From an uncultured Armatimonadota bacterium (lineage in GTDB: Bacteria > Armatimonadota > Armatimonadia > Armatimonadales > Armatimonadaceae): a stretch of DNA of 64,000 bases. Below, piece after piece: positions 34,531 to 41,989 of the stretch. Each line of letters starts with the position of its first letter. Position 1 is the first letter of the stretch. The stretch covers positions 55,231 through 119,230 of the forward strand of contig CAIVZM010000007.1 in NCBI GenBank assembly GCA_903910385.1, given 5' to 3'. Position numbers and translations under genes: made by a program. The notes under the pieces were generated by a model, which worked only from the letters and a program-made list of their open reading frames with translations, did no database searches and had not been told where the DNA came from.

Positions 34531-34854
34531 ACCGGGCGCATGGAGAATACCATTCATTCTGATCAACAACGAAAATCGCGGAGGTATGTGGTTGCCGACG
34601 CAAACCCGATATAGCGCTACTATCAGGGATGAGGGCAGACGGACATTTTGGTGTGAACATAACACTCAGTCGAGCATGAAACCCTTGAATGATTTGCCGG
34701 ACACACTGTTTCAACAACGGAAGATTCGCGAAGGCGCTGCCGTCACCGATAGAGACACGCAAAAATAGTACCGCTGGAACAAAGGGAAGTTAGAACCGGC
34801 AGGAGTTGCGGTCGTCCCGCCGAACCCGTAAGCGTTGCCTGTAACATTGAACTT

Positions 34855-34883
34855 TATCGCCGACGAAGGCTTCGTCGGCGATA
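34855..34883 (-). terminator. hairpin after mreB
   Basis: TATCGCCGACGAAG (34855-34868) and CTTCGTCGGCGATA (34870-34883) are perfectly complementary around one base. It is 14 bases beyond the mreB stop. There is no T-run on the minus strand, so it may work as a weak terminator or as an RNA 3'-end stabiliser. Confidence 0.6.
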
Positions 34884-34896
34884 TTTCGTAGCGTTT

Positions 34897-35922
34897 TCAG
34901 GTATAGGAAAGCGAGAGGTTGTCGCTCTGCCGAATGATTTTGAATTCTTCCAGAGCGCGTCCTGTGCCGATAGCCACACAGGAAAGTGGGTCTTCCGCAA
35001 CGAAAACGGGGATTCCGGTCGCGAGAGTTATCAATTGATCAAGACCACGCAGTAAAGCGCCGCCGCCTGTCAGGGTGATTCCCCGCTCGATGATGTCGGA
35101 GGAGAGTTCCGGCGGGGTCTGTTCGAGTACCGCTTTTACCTTATCGACGACTTGCCCCAGTGTCTCGCCGAGAGCTTCTCGAATCTCTTCACTAGTGATA
35201 TCCACCGTTTTCGGCAAACCTGCCACAAGGTCACGACCACGCACCTGCATCCGGAGCGCCTGAGGTAGTGGAAACGCGGAACCGATCTTGATCTTGATCT
35301 CTTCCGCCGTCCGGTCTCCAATCATAAGATTGTAGGCGTTCTTCATATGGCGGACAATCACTTCGTCGATCTTGTTGCCCGCAATACGAAGCGATTTGGA
35401 AAGGACGATCCCGCCCAGTGAGATGACCGCAATATCGGTGGTTCCCCCGCCGATGTCCACGACCATATTTCCACCCGGCGTCGAAATGGGCAAACCTGCG
35501 CCAATAGCCGCCGCCATCGTTTCCTCGATTGTCGCCACTTCACCGGCGCCCGCCGCTTCCGCCGCCTGCGTGACTGCCCGTCGTTCCACAGATGTGACCC
35601 CGGAAGGAACGCACACGAGGACGCGAGGTTTGAATAATCCACGCCGTCCACAGACCTTCTGGATAAGGTGCTCCAGCATCTTTTCCGTGGTCGTATAATC
35701 CGCGATGACGCCATCGCTCAGGGGACGAATCGCAACGATATTACCCGGCGTTCGACCCAGCATCAGACGCGCTTCTTCGCCCACCGCTTTGACCGTTTTG
35801 GTGGTCTTATCCAGAGCGACGACAGAAGGCTCCCGGAGCACGATACCGTGTCCGCGACGAAAAACCAGAATATTTGCCGTCCCCAGGTCAATACCCAGTT
35901 CCGGTGTCAGGCGTGAGAACAT
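34897..35922 (-). CDS. mreB: rod shape-determining protein MreB
   Basis: MreB is the bacterial actin that guides lateral wall synthesis along the inner membrane. The actin-fold phosphate and connecting motifs are intact: GIDLGTANILVF (phosphate 1), VVDIGGGTTDIAVISLGGIV (phosphate 2) and GITLTGGGALLRGLDQLI (adenosine). 341 aa is the standard length. It overlaps the murA 3' end by 16 bases, so rod-shape and wall-precursor genes are co-expressed. mreC and mreD do not follow. Confidence 0.96.
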   Translation of the reverse strand: MFSRLTPELGIDLGTANILVFRRGHGIVLREPSVVALDKTTKTVKAVGEEARLMLGRTPGNIVAIRPLSDGVIADYTTTEKMLEHLIQKVCGRRGLFKPRVLVCVPSGVTSVERRAVTQAAEAAGAGEVATIEETMAAAIGAGLPISTPGGNMVVDIGGGTTDIAVISLGGIVLSKSLRIAGNKIDEVIVRHMKNAYNLMIGDRTAEEIKIKIGSAFPLPQALRMQVRGRDLVAGLPKTVDITSEEIREALGETLGQVVDKVKAVLEQTPPELSSDIIERGITLTGGGALLRGLDQLITLATGIPVFVAEDPLSCVAIGTGRALEEFKIIRQSDNLSLSYT

Positions 35923-37271
35923 GAAACCAACTTCTCCGGCGTTGCGATAGGAGTATCCAGACGCCGCCCAAATTCATCTTCGCGCCAAATCTCTGCACCG
36001 AGGCTGGCTAACTTTTCGTTCAGTCGTTCGTAACCACGGTCGAGATGTTCGGTCTTGAAGACACGGGTCTGACCCTGTGCGGCAAGTCCCGCCGTTACCA
36101 TCGCCGCTCCCGCTCGTAAGTCGGAAGCGTCAACATCCGCGCCCGTTAATCGTTTCACGCCGGTAATTACCGCCGTTCGACCATTTACGGTAGAGTGCGC
36201 TCCCATCTTAGCAAGTTCCGTCAAATAATGGAAGCGGCTTTCGTAAACATTATCGGTGACAAGTGAAACGCCGTCCGCAAGACAGAGCATCGCGGTGAAC
36301 GCCTGCTGCATATCGGTTGGGAAACCCGGATGCGGCGAGGCGGTTATGTTGGTGGCTTGGGGACGCCCCGTTCTCGCAACACAACGAATACCCTCCGGCG
36401 ATTCCTCGATGAGCATTCCGGCTTCTCGCATTTTCAGCGTAATGGGGCGCATATGGGCTGCGTTCGCCCCCCGCAGAAAAACATCCCCGCCGGTGATTCC
36501 CGCCGCAATGCCAAGCGTCCCGGCTTCCATCCGGTCGGTGGACACCGTGTATTCCGCGCCGTGCAGTTGTCGAACGCCCCGCACAGTGAGAACTCCGGTT
36601 CCATGACCGGATATATCCGCGCCCATAGCGTTCAGAAAGTTTCCCAGATCTTCGATATCGGGTTCCTGAGCGGCGTTCTCGACAATGGTTTCCCCATCGG
36701 CAAGCGCCGCCGCCATCATGATATTCATCGTCGCGCCGACTGAAGCGAAGTCCAGATAGACCGTCGCACCTTTAAGACGGTTCGGCGCAGTCGCTGTCAG
36801 CGAGCCAAATCCCTGGTCTATATCCGCTCCCAGGGCGGATAACCCTTTGATATGCAGATCGATGGGCCGAGCGCCGATGTTACAGCCACCGGGTTGCGCG
36901 ATACGCGCACTGCCCAGACGCGCCAGCAGGGGGCCAAGAGTCCAGAACGATGCACGCATCCGGGTAACGAGGTCGGCGGGCGTCTCATCGGTGACTAGTA
37001 CGCTGGCATTAAGTCGCAATGTCGTCCCACCGTCTTCAAAACAGGTTGAGACGCCGAGATACTGCAACACTTGCGCCATCGTCCCGACATCGCCGATTCG
37101 GGGCAGACCACGAAGGATTGTTTCTCCCTTCGCCGCAAGCAATGCTCCGGCAAGAATTGCCAGACTTGCGTTCTTAGACCCACTGACGGCGACTTCACCT
37201 ATGAGTGGAATCCCTCCACGAACCACAATACGCGGCTCGACAGGATTTAAATTTCGCTGTGGAAGGGACAC
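35907..37271 (-). CDS. murA: UDP-N-acetylglucosamine 1-carboxyvinyltransferase
   Basis: MurA transfers enolpyruvate from PEP to UDP-GlcNAc, the first committed step of peptidoglycan synthesis. The catalytic cysteine is Cys130 in the loop AQPGGCNIGARPIDLHIKGL, so this is the fosfomycin-sensitive Cys type rather than the Asp variant. VSGSKNASLAILAGALLA and TDRMEAGTLGIAAGITGGDV are also typical. At 454 aa it is slightly longer than usual (~420), with extra residues at both ends. The start is a GTG. It is preceded by a strong promoter. Confidence 0.95.
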   Translation of the reverse strand: MSLPQRNLNPVEPRIVVRGGIPLIGEVAVSGSKNASLAILAGALLAAKGETILRGLPRIGDVGTMAQVLQYLGVSTCFEDGGTTLRLNASVLVTDETPADLVTRMRASFWTLGPLLARLGSARIAQPGGCNIGARPIDLHIKGLSALGADIDQGFGSLTATAPNRLKGATVYLDFASVGATMNIMMAAALADGETIVENAAQEPDIEDLGNFLNAMGADISGHGTGVLTVRGVRQLHGAEYTVSTDRMEAGTLGIAAGITGGDVFLRGANAAHMRPITLKMREAGMLIEESPEGIRCVARTGRPQATNITASPHPGFPTDMQQAFTAMLCLADGVSLVTDNVYESRFHYLTELAKMGAHSTVNGRTAVITGVKRLTGADVDASDLRAGAAMVTAGLAAQGQTRVFKTEHLDRGYERLNEKLASLGAEIWREDEFGRRLDTPIATPEKLVSCSHA

Positions 37272-37367
37272 AGGTCTTCTTTCTCTGGATAGCGGAAACG
37301 GATTACGGATTGAGACAGGACAATGAAATCATCCAGAAAGCGCATTCGCATGCACGAAAATCATATC

Positions 37368-37396
37368 AGTATAGTGTGACAGGGAAACAATGTCAA
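37368..37396 (-). promoter_or_regulatory. strong sigma-70 promoter for murA-mreB
   Basis: On the minus strand: consensus TTGACA (37396-37391), a 17-base spacer and TATACT (37373-37368). It lies 97 bases before the murA GTG, with no other gene in between. Confidence 0.8.
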
Positions 37397-37421
37397 GGAA
37401 GTGTTACAAATGGTAAATACG

Positions 37422-38243
37422 TTAAATCTGGATTTCCAATCCGTCGTATGCCACCTTCAAACCACAGGGAATGACGAGTTTTTCCATCTCCTCATGAGAA
37501 AGGAGTCCTGTGTGGGCGATATGGGTCAGATAAAAGGGCGCATTCGGACGCAAGGTTCCTTCGTCCAGCAACCGATCCCGAACGCGGATAGCTTCGTCAA
37601 CGCTCAAGTGCCCTTCGTAGGAACTGTGTGAAACGCCTTTACCGCATTCGAGTATGACGGCGTCCAGCGTACGTGTGGAAAGATATTCCCAGGTCTGGGG
37701 ATCATACCAGCCGGTATCGCAGGCGTAAAGAAGCGTTTTCCCCTCACTGGAGATGAGGAAGTTCAAACAAAGCTCATCTCTTTTGTGATTGGCGATAATC
37801 GGAATGACCGATACTGTCCCGACCTCATGCTCAAAAAACGGCATCAGCGATTGTAACATCAGAGGGGCGCGTTCGAAGAAACCTTCCGTCTCGCTGACTA
37901 TTTTATAGATAAGCTGGTTCGTGGCGTAAACATGCAGGGGCGATTTTCGCGAAGGGGCAAAATTGGGAGACAGGTATTGCAGTTCACGCACCGCAAAATG
38001 GTCATCATGCGAGTGCGTGAACAGCAAATGTTGCAGGTTTGCGAAATCCAGTTGAGGATAGTGGTGTACATGGGCGAGAGTTTCGGGCGGCAGATCGATC
38101 TTGATATTTCCATCTATCAGAATCGTCGAACGCGTTCGACGTTCTTTCCCCCCACTCTGTTTTGCGAAAGTGCAGATACTGCAATCACAGAAAAGAGCCG
38201 GAATCCCTTCCGCAGCGCCGGTTCCGAGAAAAAAAACCCTCAT
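37422..38243 (-). CDS. PhnP-like metallo-beta-lactamase-fold hydrolase
   Basis: 273 aa from the ATG at 38243, where MRVFFLGTGAAEGIPALFCD matches the N-terminus of PhnP-type phosphodiesterases; AGGGGAG lies just upstream. The CDCSICTFAKQSGGKERRTR segment is the PhnP-type metal/substrate stretch. The di-metal motif THSHDDH is intact and a later CDTGWYDP and THIAHTG supply further ligands. PhnP cleaves cyclic ribose phosphates in phosphonate breakdown. No other phn genes are nearby, so the substrate here is open. Earlier in-frame ATGs (38276, 38339) are possible. Confidence 0.8.
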   Translation of the reverse strand: MRVFFLGTGAAEGIPALFCDCSICTFAKQSGGKERRTRSTILIDGNIKIDLPPETLAHVHHYPQLDFANLQHLLFTHSHDDHFAVRELQYLSPNFAPSRKSPLHVYATNQLIYKIVSETEGFFERAPLMLQSLMPFFEHEVGTVSVIPIIANHKRDELCLNFLISSEGKTLLYACDTGWYDPQTWEYLSTRTLDAVILECGKGVSHSSYEGHLSVDEAIRVRDRLLDEGTLRPNAPFYLTHIAHTGLLSHEEMEKLVIPCGLKVAYDGLEIQI

Positions 38244-38375
38244 ATCTCCCCTGTAGACTACCTCTACCTGACTCATTATATATCGAATACTTCGAAGCCG
38301 CAGACACGGTATACTAATTTTTTCTGTGCAATTTTCCACAATCGTCGTGCGGGTGGCGCAGGAAAGGCGGAACCC

Positions 38376-40262
38376 ATGACAGAAGGTCCAGATTCCAACA
38401 TTTCTCCCGGACTCACTCGTGTCGTGGCGAAAGCCACCTGGCGTGTGCGATTCCTCCGTACCCGCCGATTTGGCGCTGACGGATTATTCATTGGTTCGCT
38501 CTTTTCAGCGATCCTTCTCCTGACGCTACATTTTTTGCACTACGAGGCGAATATCCACGCTCTCTGGTGGCTGGTCGTCTTTGCCGGAATGGGTCTCGTC
38601 TTCGGGACCATTTTCGGGTTTTCGCGTCCCGTACCTGCCGCACCGCTTTTGCGACTACTGGAGCGTCGGCTTGACCTGAAAGAGCGTTTTTCGACGGCGT
38701 ATGAACTAAGAGGCAGTGACCAACTCGAAAGGTTACAAATATTTGATGCCGAAGATCACACAAAGATCGATTTTCGTTCCGTCCTGCCCTTCTTACCGAT
38801 CCCCACCCGTGTCTGGGCTGCAATACTGGCTCCTTTCGCCGTTTTTCTCCTGACATTTTTGCCGGAATTGCCTTTTTTCCAATCGCCAGAACGAAAGTTG
38901 GAAACTGCCGCCGTCAAAAAGGAAGGCGAGCGCCTGATTCGGCTGGCGAAGGCGCTGGAACGTGATTCAACCGCGAAAAAGCTACCCAAAACGGACGAAG
39001 CCGCCAAAGAATTGGAAAAACTCGGAAATGAAATGAAAACCGGTCGTCTCAATCGGCGAAACGCCCTGATGAAGACAGCGAAACTCACCGAGGAAATCAA
39101 GCGACAACAAGCGGCGCTCGCCGCCGAACAAGCCCCTAAATCGCTCTCCAGCGCGGCGAAAGAACTGGAAAAATCGCTTTCCGCTCCACTCGCATCATCA
39201 GAGGGTAACGGCAAGTCCGCCACCGACCCGAAAAACAGCTCTCTGAAACCAGAGAGTTCACTTGCTAATAGCGACCGGGGAAACAGCGGAAACGGGTCAA
39301 AGGCAAGAGACAATAATTTGTCTGCGCTACGAGACCTCCAGAACGCACTGGCGAAAAGCGATATCGCCTCGCTTTCGGACAAGCTGGCGCGCCTTTCGGA
39401 GCAGGTCGCCCAGGGAAAGCCCGCTTCCCCGGAGGAGCGAAAAAAACTCGCCCGTGAACTGGATTCTCTCGCCCGCGCCTTGAAAGATACCAGATTATCC
39501 GAAGCTGCCTCCGCACTCAAACAGGCATCCGATGCGCTGGAAAAAGGTGAGATGCCCAAGGCGGCTGAAAAACTACGTGAGGCGGTACGAAAGACGCAAC
39601 AGGAGGCACAACGTAACGCCGACGCGGATTCGTTACAGCAGATGGCGGACACGATGTCGAATCCGGAAGCGCAGGAAGGCGCAGTTCCCTCCGACACCGG
39701 CGAAGGTGACGGCGAAAAGGACGCGTTTACCGGCGAGGGCGAGAAAAAGGGAGCCTCGGAAAAAGGAATGGTCGAAGGACCAGTCCGCGCCTCAGAGGGG
39801 CAAGAGGGCGATTCCAGCGGAGCTTCCGGGAAAGGGAAACCGCGAAACGGCATAGGGAGTGAAGCGGGAAAGTTAGGAGGCGCGAAGCCTGCAACCGAAA
39901 AAGGGGGACGCTATCTGGACGCCCGGGACGCTCCCGATAGGAACAAAACGCTTAAAAATTCAACTCAGAAGGATGAAGTGCGAGATTCTCAGTTCAACCG
40001 TATCTACGCTCCGGACGGAAAATCCGGAGACTCCGGAGGAGGAGACACCAGAGTACATGGCAAGCGCGATGCCAAAGGGCGCGAATCTGTCTCCTTTATG
40101 AAGGGAGCGCCCGGCGCGGCGAGCGCTTCAACTCCTTACTATGAGGTTTACGAAAAGTACGCTCCCGCTGTCGAGCAGGCGATTCACAGAGACGATATTC
40201 CTGCAAACTATCGTCAACAAGTGCGCCAGTACTTCGATGCCATGAAGCCCGGGAAGCCATGA
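38376..40262 (+). CDS. DUF4175-like membrane protein with long coiled coil
   Basis: 628 aa. Two transmembrane helices are at ~34-75 (LFIGSLFSAILLLTLHFL; WWLVVFAGMGLVFGTIFGF). RRLDLKERFSTAYELRG follows, a segment characteristic of DUF4175-like proteins, then a third helix at ~155 (AAILAPFAVFLLTFLPEL). Residues ~180-430 are Ala/Glu/Lys-rich coiled coil; ~430-580 are Gly/Ser/Glu-rich low complexity. The C-terminus is compact (YYEVYEKYAPAVEQAIHRDD). The ATG at 38376 has GGAAAGG nine bases upstream; a much longer in-frame extension is antisense to the PhnP-like gene and is rejected. It is coupled to the next gene by ATGA. Confidence 0.7.
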   Translation: MTEGPDSNISPGLTRVVAKATWRVRFLRTRRFGADGLFIGSLFSAILLLTLHFLHYEANIHALWWLVVFAGMGLVFGTIFGFSRPVPAAPLLRLLERRLDLKERFSTAYELRGSDQLERLQIFDAEDHTKIDFRSVLPFLPIPTRVWAAILAPFAVFLLTFLPELPFFQSPERKLETAAVKKEGERLIRLAKALERDSTAKKLPKTDEAAKELEKLGNEMKTGRLNRRNALMKTAKLTEEIKRQQAALAAEQAPKSLSSAAKELEKSLSAPLASSEGNGKSATDPKNSSLKPESSLANSDRGNSGNGSKARDNNLSALRDLQNALAKSDIASLSDKLARLSEQVAQGKPASPEERKKLARELDSLARALKDTRLSEAASALKQASDALEKGEMPKAAEKLREAVRKTQQEAQRNADADSLQQMADTMSNPEAQEGAVPSDTGEGDGEKDAFTGEGEKKGASEKGMVEGPVRASEGQEGDSSGASGKGKPRNGIGSEAGKLGGAKPATEKGGRYLDARDAPDRNKTLKNSTQKDEVRDSQFNRIYAPDGKSGDSGGGDTRVHGKRDAKGRESVSFMKGAPGAASASTPYYEVYEKYAPAVEQAIHRDDIPANYRQQVRQYFDAMKPGKP

Positions 40263-41809
40263 ACGCAAGAAGGATCGAATCCGGCGTCCGACGGAAATGG
40301 TTCGGGGAACAGCCACCCTCACTGGCGCAACGCAATGCGGATCTGCTCGTGCTACAGCAAAGCGGACTGATACGCCCCGAAGAAACCGACTACTGGCGCG
40401 AAAACGCCGTAACGGGCAGGATTTGCGACGGCGCGAAAGTCGGGGATCTGCTGGAACGTATGGCAAAAGCGGTAGGCGCGACCGGAGGACGAAATCAGCA
40501 ATTCGAAATCCTGACAAAGCGCGGCATTATCTGGAACGATTACTGGAAAGACAATGCTATTTCGGGAGGCGCCTGCAATGGTGAGTATGTCGGGAATCTG
40601 ATCCGCGCTGCTGCCGGGCCTATCGGAGACGACGATATACTGCGGCGCTTCCCGGTGAGGCAGGGACTCATTTCTTCGCCCACCCCGACGCCCCTTGCGG
40701 GAGCCTCATCTGCGACATACAACTTGACAATTGGGACGCAAACCATCGGAGCCGCCTACCAGTTTACAAAACTACCCCTACTACAGGAAACCGCGCAGGC
40801 GATTTTAGCCATGGGCGCAAGCGTTATCAAGTTCGACATTTCCTCGCGCTATTCGGGGAAAAACGGGAATGTACCCTCACCTCGCACCGATATAGATACC
40901 CTGACAAAGTTAGTCAGGGACGAACCCACGCACCGGCTTGTCTTCCAGATGCCTTTCGCTGATTATGTTCTGTGGGCGCACACTTTTTCCGGCGGAGGGC
41001 AATCCTGGCTGACTGGACTTACGCCAACGAACCGGGACAAAGAATACCGAGAAATGTATAACCTTACCTGTCATCTTCTGAAAACCTACAGCGGAACCGG
41101 TAAACGATTCTTCCTCGGGCACTGGGAAGGTGACGGATGGCTAAGGGGAAGCATTGCGCCCGAAAATGATTTGAAAGTGACGCCGATTGCGGTGCGGGGC
41201 ATGATCGACTGGCTGAATATCCGTCAGAAGGCGATCGAGGATGCTCGACGCGCAACGTCGCACCATGCCGTTCAGGTGTGGCATTACACGGAGGTAAATC
41301 ATGTCAAAATCGCAATGCAGGGACGTAAATCCGTCGTCAGCGAAGTCCTGCCGCATGTCAATGTCGATTTTGTTTCCTATTCCAGTTACGATACCGCCGC
41401 AGACCCAGCGCTTTTGAAGGCAGCGCTTTCCTATATCGAATCCCGATTGCAGCGTAATTCGGAACTGATCGGGAAGCGCGTTTTTATCGGGGAGTATGGA
41501 TTTCCCACCGCCTATTATTCCGCCCGTGAGCAGGAACGACTCTCACGTCAGGTGATGCGGGCGGCGCTGGAATGGGGATGCCCGTTCGTTTTGTACTGGG
41601 AACTCTATAACAATGAAAAAGATGAGAAGAACGGACAGAAGGGATTCTGGTTGATCGATGACCGGGGAGTCAAGCAACCCGTCTACGAAACGCACGCCCG
41701 CTTTCTGCAACAGGCGCGGGATTTCACCTCGAAGTTTCAGCGTGAACGAAATCGCCTTCCTTCCTCAGATGAATTTCGTCGGGCGGCCCTGTCTTTTCTT
41801 TTGGTGTGA
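40259..41809 (+). CDS. putative TIM-barrel glycosidase with two N-terminal repeats
   Basis: 516 aa, no signal peptide. Residues ~25-120 contain two ~45-residue repeats of the form L...GxI...YWxENA..G..C.G..VG.Li (LLVLQQSGLIRPEETDYWRE and FEILTKRGIIWNDYWKDNAI). Such repeats also occur near cell-wall or phage lytic domains and may bind glycan. The rest looks like a (beta/alpha)8 barrel, with HWEGDGW (Glu290), HYTEVNHV (Glu345) and RVFIGEYGFP (Glu412). Glu345 and Glu412 are candidate acid/base and nucleophile of a clan GH-A-like enzyme. I cannot assign a GH family. The ATG overlaps the previous stop (ATGA). Confidence 0.6.
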   Translation: MNARRIESGVRRKWFGEQPPSLAQRNADLLVLQQSGLIRPEETDYWRENAVTGRICDGAKVGDLLERMAKAVGATGGRNQQFEILTKRGIIWNDYWKDNAISGGACNGEYVGNLIRAAAGPIGDDDILRRFPVRQGLISSPTPTPLAGASSATYNLTIGTQTIGAAYQFTKLPLLQETAQAILAMGASVIKFDISSRYSGKNGNVPSPRTDIDTLTKLVRDEPTHRLVFQMPFADYVLWAHTFSGGGQSWLTGLTPTNRDKEYREMYNLTCHLLKTYSGTGKRFFLGHWEGDGWLRGSIAPENDLKVTPIAVRGMIDWLNIRQKAIEDARRATSHHAVQVWHYTEVNHVKIAMQGRKSVVSEVLPHVNVDFVSYSSYDTAADPALLKAALSYIESRLQRNSELIGKRVFIGEYGFPTAYYSAREQERLSRQVMRAALEWGCPFVLYWELYNNEKDEKNGQKGFWLIDDRGVKQPVYETHARFLQQARDFTSKFQRERNRLPSSDEFRRAALSFLLV

Positions 41810-41989
41810 ATCCGGCCTTTATTGCCTGATGTAAACTGCCCTGAATTTGCCGGTTACCGAAGGAGCGGAATTTACAACGTCGCCTGCGGATTTAGACCGA
41901 ACAAATATAAGATGAAGCAAGCGAAAGCAAAAATAAAGGATATACTGAATGTTATATCTATTACTCCATTTGAAAGTGAGGGTATACTT

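Larger units (their letters stand above)
34437..34896. other. 460-bp intergenic region between the SLH gene and mreB
   Basis: It contains the SLH-operon promoter (34502-34530) and the mreB-side hairpin (34855-34883). The ~320 bases between them show no supported gene; short ORFs on both strands lack SD sites and family resemblance. Confidence 0.55.

Noticed and set aside
34586..34768. A 60-aa ORF between the SLH gene and mreB
   Set aside because: It has no supporting family match, and its amino-acid make-up looks random.
37932..38375. A ~150-codon N-terminal extension of the coiled-coil membrane protein
   Set aside because: It is antisense to the PhnP-like gene, lacks a family match, and a good SD precedes the ATG at 38376.
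38756..39853. A 365-aa Ser/Ala/Phe-rich frame opposite the coiled-coil gene
   Set aside because: It is the mirror of a Lys/Glu/Ala-rich coiled coil; composition is an artefact and no SD or family match exists.
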